Shown in pieces: positions 46,930 to 54,660 of a DNA stretch of 64,000 nt. Under the pieces are notes generated by a model. That model saw nothing but the letters and a program-made list of their open reading frames with translations, did no database searches and was not told where the DNA came from. This stretch comes from DATGLG01 sp035294245 (GTDB taxonomy: Bacteria; Pseudomonadota; Alphaproteobacteria; JACZXZ01). The stretch is taken from NCBI GenBank assembly GCA_035294245.1, contig DATGLG010000062.1:29794-93793 (forward strand), read 5' to 3'. Both the position numbers and the translations under genes were made by a program. Numbering within the stretch: the first letter of the stretch is position 1; each line of letters begins with the position of its first letter.

Positions 46930-47205
46930 ACCGCCCGCCTTCGTCGTTCCCGCGAAAGCGCTACGGCATGCACACATCTCAGTCTGCACTCTCCCCCTCG
47001 TCATTCCCGCGAAAGCGGGAAGCCAGTATTTCCGCGGAAAACCTGGATTCCGGCTCTCCGCTGCGCTCCGGCCGGAATGACGGCTATTCCTTTGGAAGCG
47101 GCGCCCATCCAGACTTGTGCGCATGCCGTAGCGCGAAAGCGGGAACCCAGATCTGGCCCCCGGCTCTCCGCTCCGCTGCGACCGGGGTGACGACGAATGA
47201 GGGCG
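46930..47205. repeat. Intergenic repeat family A, multiple degenerate copies
   Basis: The 312-bp gap between the DUF2163 and DUF2460 genes (46898-47209) is filled with repeat units. CGTCATTCCCGCGAAAGCGGGAAGCC at about 47002 and GGATTCCGGCTCTCCGCTGCG at about 47050 recur in degenerate form near 46940 and 47130-47190. These are typical chromosomal palindromic repeats of alphaproteobacteria. I see no gene here. Confidence 0.75.
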
Positions 47206-47209
47206 ACCA

Positions 47210-47800
47210 TCACTGCTTCACGCTGATCCATGCGAGCTTCTTCACGTCCCAGAGCTGCGCCATGAATTTCGAGAAATCCGCCGAATCGTCGACGAAGCGG
47301 CAGAGGAAGTAATAGCCGCCGGTCCAGGTCAAAGCGGCGCCGCTCGCGGGCGCGGTGTTAAAGATGACGGTGCCGGTCGATCCCAGGGTGAAGGCCGAGG
47401 TCGCGACGCCGCCGACGGCGATCGTCGGGGTCCCGTTGATGTTGAAGACCGGCTCGACGAAGCCGCCGAGCGCGCGCACGAGCTGGAACTGGGTTGTGAC
47501 ACCGTCGCCAACCCCGAATTCCTGGCTCGCAACGCTGCCGTCGTCGGGATCGCCATAGAGGAAGGCGCCCGCCGCGCCCCCGACCGCATTGAAGAAGCCG
47601 GCGAGGGCTTGCCATTCCTGATACGCCGCCGCGGAGCGAAGGATGTCGTAGCTCACCTTCCACTGGTGGCGCGGATAGGACCATTTCTGGAGCCGGGTCT
47701 CCTTGCCTGCAACGGATTCCTGGATGATGGTGCTCCACAGCTCGCTCCGCTCGACGGGAAAGCTGAGCCCGGGCAGGACGGGATAGACGGGAACGGTCAT
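47210..47800 (-). CDS. DUF2460 distal tail protein (GTA gp12-like)
   Basis: A 196-residue DUF2460 protein (LPGLSFPVERSELWSTIIQES; YFLCRFVDDSADFSKFM near the C-terminus). In the GTA structure this forms the distal tail ring on which the tail-tip proteins assemble. It lies 3 bp past the tape-measure gene, an order shared by GTAs and alphaproteobacterial siphophages. Confidence 0.92.
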   Translation of the reverse strand: MTVPVYPVLPGLSFPVERSELWSTIIQESVAGKETRLQKWSYPRHQWKVSYDILRSAAAYQEWQALAGFFNAVGGAAGAFLYGDPDDGSVASQEFGVGDGVTTQFQLVRALGGFVEPVFNINGTPTIAVGGVATSAFTLGSTGTVIFNTAPASGAALTWTGGYYFLCRFVDDSADFSKFMAQLWDVKKLAWISVKQ

Positions 47801-47803
47801 GGC

Positions 47804-48556
47804 TCAGGCCAGCTTCGGTTGCAGGGAGGGATTGAGCTTGAGCTGCGCGGAGACGGTCTGCGCGATCTGGTAGCCGTAGGCATTGAGGAACTGCCTCACC
47901 CCGCCGGCGTCGATGGCGTTGACGACGGGCGAGAAGACGATCGTCGGCGCAGCGCCCGCGCCTCCGGGGCCAGCGAAGGCGCCACGCGGAAAGGGCGAGA
48001 CGGCGGCGCCGCTCCGCGCCGTCGCCGCGATATCGGCCGGCACGACGATCTCGCCCTGATGCACGACGGCCAGCATGTCGCGGGGGATGTTCCAAGCGCC
48101 GGCATCGAAGGCCGCAAGCGGCGTCGCCGCGGCGCCGAAGAGGCTGCCGACGCCGCCGAGAAGCGAGCCCAGCAAGCCGCCGCCTGAGCGGCCGCCCGAG
48201 CCGAGCGCCTCGAAGGCCAGCCATTGGGTCGTCATTTGAGCGACATTCCGGATGAAGCTTGCGGCGACGCTGTCGAAGATCGTCGTGACCGCCTTCTGCC
48301 AGCTCTCGGTCCCCGTGATGAGGCCGGCGAAGGCGCTCGCAAACGACGTCTCGAGACTCTTCGCGGCATCGGTCCAGACTCTTTGCAGCTCCCTGGCGGC
48401 GGCGCCATGGGTCGCCGAGGTCTCGTCGGCAACGTCGCGAAGCCTCGTCTTGACGCCGTCGAGAGCGGTGGCGAGCTGCGCGGCGAAGTCCTTGAAGGCG
48501 GTTTGAGCCAGGCCGAGATCGAGGCTCGGCGCCGTGCGGCGGCTGTGATGGGGCAT
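47804..48556 (-). CDS. Short tail tape-measure protein
   Basis: A 250-residue tape-measure protein: N-terminal helices (FKDFAAQLATALDGVKTRL), a hydrophobic and Gly-rich central part (GSGGRSGGGLLGSLLGGVGSLFG), then a conserved end (GEIVVPADIAATARSG). It sets tail length. Most siphophage tape measures have 600 or more residues; one this short implies a short tail, close to the GTA type (about 220 residues). It overlaps neither neighbour and is followed by DUF2460. Confidence 0.85.
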   Translation of the reverse strand: MPHHSRRTAPSLDLGLAQTAFKDFAAQLATALDGVKTRLRDVADETSATHGAAARELQRVWTDAAKSLETSFASAFAGLITGTESWQKAVTTIFDSVAASFIRNVAQMTTQWLAFEALGSGGRSGGGLLGSLLGGVGSLFGAAATPLAAFDAGAWNIPRDMLAVVHQGEIVVPADIAATARSGAAVSPFPRGAFAGPGGAGAAPTIVFSPVVNAIDAGGVRQFLNAYGYQIAQTVSAQLKLNPSLQPKLA

Positions 48557-48587
48557 GAGTTGTCTTCCGAAAGCATGGGAATCGGCG

Positions 48588-48862
48588 TCAGGCCCGTCCG
48601 CCGCCGGCCTTGAACCAGGCGACGAGCGCGCTCAGGTCTTGGCCCCGCTCCTCGTCGGGTCGCGCGCCATGGCCCGCCACGGCGGCGAGGAGGAGATGGG
48701 TGGGCGGATGCTTGCGCCAGTAGCGCGTGAAGGCGGCCAGGCGGGGCAGCGTCACCTCGCGCTCGACCTCATCCCAGGTCCAGCCGAGGGATTGGCAAAG
48801 ATGGGCGATCAGCTCATCCCAGTCGACGGCGTCGAGACGCTCCCCGCGCGGGCTTCCCCCGC
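48588..48862 (-). CDS. Tail assembly chaperone, -1 frameshift extension
   Basis: An open frame of about 90 codons (ERLDAVDWDELIAHLCQSLG... to KAGGGRA) lies downstream of and overlapping the end of the tail chaperone gene, in the -1 frame. It has no ATG or GTG in frame at its beginning. It follows the lambda G/GT pattern: the downstream frame is reached by ribosomal slippage. A GGGGGAA run at 48854-48860 is the likely slip site (G-GGG-GAA in the upstream frame). The product would be a fusion from 49156 to 48588. The slippage is inferred, but the frame is well kept and rich in conserved-looking Trp and acidic residues. Confidence 0.7.
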
Positions 48863-49156
48863 GGATACGAGCCCCGAGGCGCCGAGGATCGCGCGCAGCA
48901 GCGGCCCGGCATTGCCGAGATCGACGAGCTCCGCGACCTCCGCCGGCGCGATCTCGGGATGATGTCGCGCAAGCGCTGCGTGGACGATGGCGATGAGGGC
49001 GTCGATCTGCTCGTCGCGCAAGGCGCCTCCGATGGTGCCCAGGAGCTGGAATTGCGGCGCGAGGCGCTTGAGCTGGCCCAAGGTCAGAGGCGCTATGGTG
49101 AGCTCGCGCCCATCCAGGCGCATCGTCACGCCGCCCGGCGTTGAGGATGTGGCCAT
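48809..49156 (-). CDS. Tail assembly chaperone (GTA gp10-like)
   Basis: A 115-residue protein (RLDGRELTIAPLTLGQLKRLAPQFQLLG) of the tail-assembly-chaperone type. It has a helical core (QIDALIAIVHAALARHHPEI). Such proteins coat the tape measure during tail assembly. ATG 49156 overlaps the stop of the tube gene as TGATG; GTG 49159 is a less likely alternative. The end overlaps the downstream frame that is probably expressed by -1 frameshifting. Confidence 0.82.
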   Translation of the reverse strand: MATSSTPGGVTMRLDGRELTIAPLTLGQLKRLAPQFQLLGTIGGALRDEQIDALIAIVHAALARHHPEIAPAEVAELVDLGNAGPLLRAILGASGLVSAGEARAGSVSTPSTGMS

Positions 49157-49899
49157 CACGACGCCTCCCCGAAGCTCATATTCATGACGTTCCCCGCCGC
49201 ATTCGCATAGGCGCTGAAGTCGATCTCGGGAACGAGGAAGTCCTCGAGCTTGACCGGGATCGACAGCTTGTCGGACATGCAGTTGTAGAGCTGGATCGAG
49301 AGCGGCGTGCCCTGGAAGCTCGTGTAGGCGTTCACCTGGAAGCTGGGCGCGGCGCCGAGGAGCGGATTCGTGAGCGTCAGCTGCTGCCCCGCCCCCGCCA
49401 GGTTGTAGGTGTAGGTGACGAGCACGGATTTGCCCTGATCGCCGGCGGCGAAGCTGTAGACGCCCGTCGCGGCGTTGACGCTGTACTGCCCGGGCGCGGG
49501 ACCGCCCGCGACCTTCGCGAGCGGCAAGCCCGTTGCGGCATAGACGACGCCGAGATCGCCCTGATAGGTCGCGGCGTTCGCCACCGCATAGGTATAGGGC
49601 GAGGCCGAGGGGATGGTCGCGGCCTCGTTGTACTGGGTGGCGAGCTGGCCTGGCGCCATCACCATGCCGAAGAAGAGATTGTTGAAGGCGATGCCGGAGA
49701 TCTGGGCCATCTTGGCCTTGCCGGTGAGCTTGGCCGTGCCGCGCGCGATCGCCAGCGGAAACTGGTTCTGGCCGTAGAGCTCCTTCTTGCTGAACTGGAT
49801 GTCGAGCTGCACTTCCTGCACCTTGCCGAAATTGATGGGCGTGGCGCTCGCCACGTCCGTGCGGGTGCCGATCAGCACCCCGGGACCGAACACGAACAT
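49156..49899 (-). CDS. Major tail tube protein
   Basis: A 247-residue tail tube protein: VFGPGVLIGTRTDV and VQEVQLDIQFSKKELYGQNQFPLAIARGTAKLTGKAKMAQ are typical of the alphaproteobacterial siphophage tube. The central part (about 95-175) reads as an inserted beta domain. AAAGGAGA precedes ATG 49899. It polymerises into the hexameric tail tube through which DNA passes. Confidence 0.85.
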   Translation of the reverse strand: MFVFGPGVLIGTRTDVASATPINFGKVQEVQLDIQFSKKELYGQNQFPLAIARGTAKLTGKAKMAQISGIAFNNLFFGMVMAPGQLATQYNEAATIPSASPYTYAVANAATYQGDLGVVYAATGLPLAKVAGGPAPGQYSVNAATGVYSFAAGDQGKSVLVTYTYNLAGAGQQLTLTNPLLGAAPSFQVNAYTSFQGTPLSIQLYNCMSDKLSIPVKLEDFLVPEIDFSAYANAAGNVMNMSFGEAS

Positions 49900-49931
49900 A
49901 AGCTGCTCTCCTTTGCGCTGCGGCGGATAGG

Positions 49932-50393
49932 TCAGATCGTGGCGCGGATGCCGACGGGGACGATGGCGACGGCCTGCTCGCCGAGGGCGCCCTCGTCCGT
50001 CTCGATGCCGGCGGGATCGATCCAGCAATGGGAGACGAGACCGCCCAGGGTCTGCGCGCCCGATACGGGGTCGGGTGCCAAGGCCGCCTCGAGCTGGTCG
50101 AAGATGGCGTTCAGGAGCGTCGCCGGCACGGCGGTCGGATCGGCGCCGGCATGGGCGTAGACATAGAGGTCGACGTGAAGCTCCCAATAGGCGACGCGGC
50201 CGCGGGCCTCGCTCGGCCGCTCGTGGCGCTGGACCATGTAGATCGCCGGCTGCTGCTCCGGCCGCAGGTCGCGCCAATGGCGCAGGCGGCGCGAGACGGT
50301 GACGGCCGTGCCGTTGCCGCCCTGGGATGTCGGGCCGAGGGCCTGGAGCCTGGCGAAGAGGGCTCCGTAGATCTGCTCGCGCGTGACGTTCAT
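49932..50393 (-). CDS. Tail terminator/completion protein
   Basis: A 153-residue protein (MNVTREQIYGALFARLQAL; IYMVQRHERPSEARGR; LYVYAHAGADPTAV). Position between the adaptor and the tube gene, and length, fit a tail terminator (lambda gpU type, GTA gp8). ATG 50393 is chosen over an upstream extension that overlaps the adaptor gene. Confidence 0.75.
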   Translation of the reverse strand: MNVTREQIYGALFARLQALGPTSQGGNGTAVTVSRRLRHWRDLRPEQQPAIYMVQRHERPSEARGRVAYWELHVDLYVYAHAGADPTAVPATLLNAIFDQLEAALAPDPVSGAQTLGGLVSHCWIDPAGIETDEGALGEQAVAIVPVGIRATI

Positions 50394-50430
50394 ATGCGAC
50401 CTCCCTCGCGCCGCGGGCAATTTGCGCGGC

Positions 50431-51243
50431 TCATGCGAGGGCCGCCTTCCTGTAGCGGTCGAGGACCGCCTGCACATGATCGGGCCAGGGCTTCTGGCTG
50501 AAGGAGGCGGAGAGCTGGCCTGCCGCGGACTGGGACGCCACGCCGACATGCAGGCGCTCCTTGTAGCGATAGGCGACGGCCTCGATCACCGCCTGCTCGA
50601 GATCGGGTGGCGTCGTGGCATAGCCGGCGGTGTAGCTCACCTGCACGTTCTGGATGCCGCACGCGAAAGCATAGCCGAGCAAGGTCAAGGCGGCACCCCG
50701 GTCGGTGATGTAGTAGCCGGGCGGCGTGGTCTGGCCGACTGTCACGACGCCCGCAGGGATGGCGACGCCGCCGACCGTCAGCGCCGAGACCGCCGAGGCC
50801 GGCGCGTTGGGAAAGAACATCTTGCCGCGCCCGTTTCCGTCCCACGCCTCGCTATAGACGGCCTGGGCGATCGCGCGCCCCATGTAGGTCTCAGCGTCCT
50901 GGGATGTGGCGCTGATGAGCCGGGCGAGGATGACGTCCTCGGCCGAGGCGACGCCACCGCCCGTATAGGCGGGATAGCCCGTGGTATCGACGCCGATCGA
51001 GAAGGTGTTGGCGTCGATCACCGCGACCGTCACCACGAGCCCGGAGAGCGGCGCCATGCCGCCGATATTCGAGAGCAGCACCTGCTGGCCCTGCGCGAAG
51101 CCGTGGCCGGCGCAGGTGACCTGCGCATTGGCCGCCTGAGTGACGGCCTGGATCGGCTTCTGGGTCGCGGCGAAGCCCTGGGGATCGACGCCGAACAGCC
51201 AGGCCTTGGCATTGGCGAGGGAGGTGAGGTCGCCGACGCTCAT
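50431..51243 (-). CDS. Head-tail adaptor with inserted E1-FCCH-like domain
   Basis: A 270-residue head-tail connector. The helical adaptor core is split: residues 1-25 and about 105-270 (ILARLISATSQDAETYMGRA; PPDLEQAVIEAVAYRYKER) are gp6-like, and residues about 29-105 form a beta domain (CAGHGFAQGQQVLLSNIGGM) of the kind annotated as E1-FCCH-like in phage proteins. The insert may decorate the neck. The stop region overlaps nothing; the start overlaps the small head gene by 4 bp. Confidence 0.8.
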   Translation of the reverse strand: MSVGDLTSLANAKAWLFGVDPQGFAATQKPIQAVTQAANAQVTCAGHGFAQGQQVLLSNIGGMAPLSGLVVTVAVIDANTFSIGVDTTGYPAYTGGGVASAEDVILARLISATSQDAETYMGRAIAQAVYSEAWDGNGRGKMFFPNAPASAVSALTVGGVAIPAGVVTVGQTTPPGYYITDRGAALTLLGYAFACGIQNVQVSYTAGYATTPPDLEQAVIEAVAYRYKERLHVGVASQSAAGQLSASFSQKPWPDHVQAVLDRYRKAALA

Positions 51244-51560
51244 CGCCCCACCTCGGTATCATTGGATTTCGAGCGATGATGCGCGGCGAGCTCCTGGGCC
51301 TCCGCCTTCGCGAGATAGCCCTTGTGCAGCGCCTGGCCGCCCGGCCCCTTGACGATGAAGCGGCCGAAGCCCTTGCTCTCGATCGTGACGCCGGCCGAAG
51401 GCTCCTCCCCGTCGCGCGGCTCGTCCGGACGGCGGAAGCCGTGGGCGCGCAATATCGCGGCCGCGGCCTCGGGGACCTCGATCAGGCCGTCGGCGCCGAT
51501 CTCGTGATGCGCGCCGCGGAAGAAGAGATGGGTGACGCCCTGGGGCGCTCGCAGTTTCAT
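51240..51560 (-). CDS. Small head-region protein
   Basis: A 106-residue protein (KLRAPQGVTHLFFRGAHHEI; VPEAAAAILRAHGFRRP) between the capsid and adaptor genes. Similar small proteins in siphophages are head decoration or connector-accessory proteins, but I cannot assign one. GAGGAACC precedes ATG 51560. The 3' end overlaps the adaptor start by 4 bp. Confidence 0.7.
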   Translation of the reverse strand: MKLRAPQGVTHLFFRGAHHEIGADGLIEVPEAAAAILRAHGFRRPDEPRDGEEPSAGVTIESKGFGRFIVKGPGGQALHKGYLAKAEAQELAAHHRSKSNDTEVGR

Positions 51561-51636
51561 GACGGTTCCTCGTTTCCTGTCGTGCCGGCTGGGCATGGAC
51601 GGCAAACGCGCGCCGCCCATGCCGACGCGCGGTTGC

Positions 51637-53136
51637 TCAGCCGTTGGCGATGTTGCGGATGATCCCGAAGGCCGGCGGGAAGTAGCACTGCAGCACCTCG
51701 TCGGCGTAGACGCCGTATTCGTAGCGCCGGGTGCGGATCGGCCATTCGAGCTGGTAATAGTCGCGCCGCGTCTTGACCTGCACGACGTTCGCCACGTTGG
51801 AGAGCGGATAGGGAATCGTCTCCGCATAGAAGAGGAGGGTGCCGGGCGGCAGATTCGGATGCAGCCGGATCGGGATCTCCTGGGCGCCGTCGAGGGTGAA
51901 CTTGTTGAGATAGCTGCGCACCATCACGCCGCCGGCGATGGTGCCCTGGCTCACCTGGAAGACGAAGCGCTGCGCCGTGTTGGTGCCGCCCTGGAGGATC
52001 TTCTTGGAGATGTTCATCATCTCCTGGCTCGAGACGTAGATGTCGGTGGGCGTCAGGCGGTAATTGTCCCAGAAGGACTTGAGCGCCGCGTCGATCTCGA
52101 CGATGCCGCCCTCGCCATCCGCGGTGAGCGGCGTGCCGATGCCGGCGGTCCCCGTCGGCTGCACCGCGACATAGGCGTTGCTGCCGGGCCTCATGACCTG
52201 GGCGAGCAATCCGTCGAAGACCTTGCCGTTCTGGCTGAAATCGGCGGCGAAGCCGGCGCTCGCGAGCTGGGTTCCGGTGGCGCTCGCGGTGATCGCGAGG
52301 CTGTTGATGGTGGTGATGGCGCCCAAGGCCTCGCTGCCCGCGGCACCCCAGAACCAGGCATAGGCGACGGCGCCGTTGACGACGCTCACCGTCGCCGTGA
52401 CGCTGCCCGTCGGGCCGGTGACGGCGACCGTGGCGTTTGCCGATTTCTGCGCGGTGCCGGCGTTGTAGCTGTCGGTGTTGCCGTCGGCGAGGGTGCGCGT
52501 GCCCGAGAGCGGCAGGCCGCCCACGACCGAGGCGGCAAGGAAGCCCTCGAGGGTAAGGGCCACGCAGATGACCGAGAGCGTCCCCGAGGCGAGGCTGCCG
52601 CCCGTCGCCGCGGCGGCCAGGGTCGGCGTCGGCGTGGTGCCGAGGGCGATCGAGCTGTTGCCGCCGACGAGGAGCTTCTCCTCGCCGATCATGAGCGCGC
52701 GCAGCAGGTTGAGGGTGGCGACGGCCTTCACGTCGTCGAAGCCCTGGGCCGCGTAATCGGCCTCGAAGGTCACGTAATCCTCGAGGCCGATGCCTCGATA
52801 GGCGGCGATGTTGTCCTGGGTCGAGACCGCCTGCACCACGCCGCGGACGCCTTCCGAGACGCCGACGCCCGCATTGTTGACGTTGACGCCGGTAATCGCG
52901 CGCCAATTGGCCTGGATGCCCATGCCGCCGCCCACGCGCGGAATGCGGTTGCGCAAGGGCGTGATGACCGGCACCAGCGACTTGGCGGGGGCCTCGAGGT
53001 CGTAGGCGGTGATGCCGGAGATCGCCGAGCCGGACTGGGTCCAGGCCTTCATGAGGGCGAGCTGCTGCGGATCGGTCACCGCCTGCTGCTGGGCCTGCCG
53101 GACCAGGCCCAGGGTCTCTTGCGTCATGGTCTCCAT
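51637..53136 (-). CDS. Major capsid protein with Ig-like insertion
   Basis: A 499-residue capsid protein, longer than the usual 300-400. The N-terminal part (1-165; AYRGIGLEDYVTFEADYAAQGF) and the C-terminal part (about 300-499; NISKKILQGGTNTAQRFVFQV; EWPIRTRRYEYGVYADEVL) form the shell fold. Residues about 168-290 are a Thr/Ser/Gly/Ala-rich beta domain, probably an Ig-like decoration exposed on the capsid. It does not resemble the standard RcGTA capsid. AAAGGAGA precedes ATG 53136. Confidence 0.85.
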   Translation of the reverse strand: METMTQETLGLVRQAQQQAVTDPQQLALMKAWTQSGSAISGITAYDLEAPAKSLVPVITPLRNRIPRVGGGMGIQANWRAITGVNVNNAGVGVSEGVRGVVQAVSTQDNIAAYRGIGLEDYVTFEADYAAQGFDDVKAVATLNLLRALMIGEEKLLVGGNSSIALGTTPTPTLAAAATGGSLASGTLSVICVALTLEGFLAASVVGGLPLSGTRTLADGNTDSYNAGTAQKSANATVAVTGPTGSVTATVSVVNGAVAYAWFWGAAGSEALGAITTINSLAITASATGTQLASAGFAADFSQNGKVFDGLLAQVMRPGSNAYVAVQPTGTAGIGTPLTADGEGGIVEIDAALKSFWDNYRLTPTDIYVSSQEMMNISKKILQGGTNTAQRFVFQVSQGTIAGGVMVRSYLNKFTLDGAQEIPIRLHPNLPPGTLLFYAETIPYPLSNVANVVQVKTRRDYYQLEWPIRTRRYEYGVYADEVLQCYFPPAFGIIRNIANG

Positions 53137-53152
53137 GGGGTCGTTCTCCTTT

Positions 53153-53200
53153 CGATGGGCGTCATGCGACGCGGGTCGATGGGCGTCATGCGACGCGGGT
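53153..53200. repeat. 24-bp tandem duplication
   Basis: Two perfect adjacent copies of a 24-bp unit starting CGATGGGCGTCATGCGACGC lie in the gap between the protease/scaffold and capsid genes. It looks like a simple slippage duplication. Confidence 0.85.
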
Positions 53201-53298
53201 CCGCCAGCGCGTCGGACGACGCCGGAGCGGGATAGCGGAATGAAAAAGGGCCGCCCCGGGGCGGCCCTCGATGGGCGACAACGGGTCTCGGCGCGGCG

Positions 53299-54270
53299 CT
53301 ACGGCTTGGCGCCCGCGGCGAAGATCGGCAGCGGATGGCGATGGGCGCGCTTGACGAGAGCAAGCGCGTCGGTGGGATCGGGCGACGCCTCGCCCTTGCC
53401 GAGCCCGCTCGCCCCGTCCTCCTTCTTGTCGATGGCCTTGAGGGCGCCCTTGGGCGGCAGCGGCTGCGCCTCGAGGGCGTCGACGCGCTTCTGCAGCGCC
53501 GCGAGCGCAGGCGCGAGATCGGCGAGCGCCGTCTCCAGCGCCGCATTCGCCGCCGCGAGCTTGGCGAGGACGCCGGCCGCGGCCTTTTCCTCACCGTCCC
53601 TATCGGCGCCGTCGGCCGCGGCGGCTTCGGCGTCATCCGCCGCGGCCCCGTTGCAATCGGCGCCGAGGGCGACGAGGAGATCGTGGGCCTTCTGCAGCCG
53701 CGCCTTGTCGACCTTGGAATGGCGCGCCCCCGCCTTGGCGAGGGCCTCGTCATCCTCCCTCGCTGATGCCGCGCCGCCCTTGAAGAAGCGGCGCTCCTCG
53801 CTGCCGTCGAGCTTGATCATGGTGAAGGTGGCGGTGGGAATGCAGGGATTGTCGACGAGGGAGACCTCGGCGGGATCGGCGGTGTAGCGGGTGAGCGCGG
53901 GATCGGCCTCGTCCTTCCAGCGCCTCACATATTTGCCGCCGATCGAGAAGCCCGTATAGACGCCCTCGAGTACCTTGGCCCATTCGGCCGCGTCGACGAC
54001 CTTGGCGACGGCCTCGATGCGCCGCCCGTCATCGTCGAACTCGAGCGCCGCGAGCTTCCCCGCTGCGACCTTGCCGTGCATGGCGCGCAGATTGCCGAGG
54101 GAGCGGCCGTCCGAGGCCTTGGCGATCTCCGCCGACCAGCGCGCGAAATTCGGCTTGGACGAGGCGTAGTCGAAGATCTCGCCGGCGCGGTCGGGCACCT
54201 CCTCGGCGAGGGTGCCGTAGACGAGGCGCTTCGCCGCGTCGACCTTGGTGATGGGCAGGAAGAGCTGCAT
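53299..54270 (-). CDS. Prohead protease fused to scaffold domain
   Basis: A 323-residue protein. The N-terminal about 170 residues have the phage prohead protease fold, with His in MHGKVAAGKL and Ser in GFSIGGKYVRR as candidate catalytic residues. The rest is an Ala/Glu/Lys-rich coiled-coil region (about 190-300), the usual scaffold. Capsid-assembly scaffolds are often cut out by the attached protease. AAAGGACAG precedes the ATG. The neighbouring portal and capsid genes fit. Confidence 0.85.
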   Translation of the reverse strand: MQLFLPITKVDAAKRLVYGTLAEEVPDRAGEIFDYASSKPNFARWSAEIAKASDGRSLGNLRAMHGKVAAGKLAALEFDDDGRRIEAVAKVVDAAEWAKVLEGVYTGFSIGGKYVRRWKDEADPALTRYTADPAEVSLVDNPCIPTATFTMIKLDGSEERRFFKGGAASAREDDEALAKAGARHSKVDKARLQKAHDLLVALGADCNGAAADDAEAAAADGADRDGEEKAAAGVLAKLAAANAALETALADLAPALAALQKRVDALEAQPLPPKGALKAIDKKEDGASGLGKGEASPDPTDALALVKRAHRHPLPIFAAGAKP

Positions 54271-54545
54271 GGGTCTGTCCTTTCGGCAATGAAACGGGTA
54301 CGCGCAGGCGCGCGGCGGCGCGGCGCCGATATGCGCAGTTTAGGTAGGCAGTGCACGAGTGATCGCTCTTTGCAGCAGGTATCCCGCCGCAGAGGAAGTG
54401 CCCGCAGCCCCAAAGGAGTCGACATCCGCGCCCTCGCCGCCCCTCGTCCATTGCCCGCCGCCGGTCTCGCCCTCGGGCACGCGCGGCTGGCTCGGGTTTT
54501 AGGCTTTGTCGAAGGATAGCCTGGTATGCTCTTCGAGCGGCACGG
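54271..54545. other. Gap between portal and protease, no gene seen
   Basis: About 275 bp without a convincing coding frame. It has scattered GC-rich palindromic fragments but no ribosome site with a sound ORF. The adjoining 54546-54660 carries a family B repeat. Confidence 0.4.
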
Positions 54546-54660
54546 ATATAGCCGTCCCCCGGCCGTCATTGCGAGGAGCGCAGCGACGAAGCAATCAAGC
54601 TTCTTGATGAGGACTCTGGATTGCTTCGCGGTCTTCGGCCGTCCACACATGACCGGAGAG
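54546..54660. repeat. Intergenic repeat, family B (overlaps portal 3' end)
   Basis: A dispersed repeat with GTCATTGCGAGGAGCGCAGC at its start, GAAGCAATC in the middle and GGATTGCTTCGCGG near the end. It covers the last about 30 codons of the portal gene. Related units lie at 56573-56698 and 61421-61536. Confidence 0.8.
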
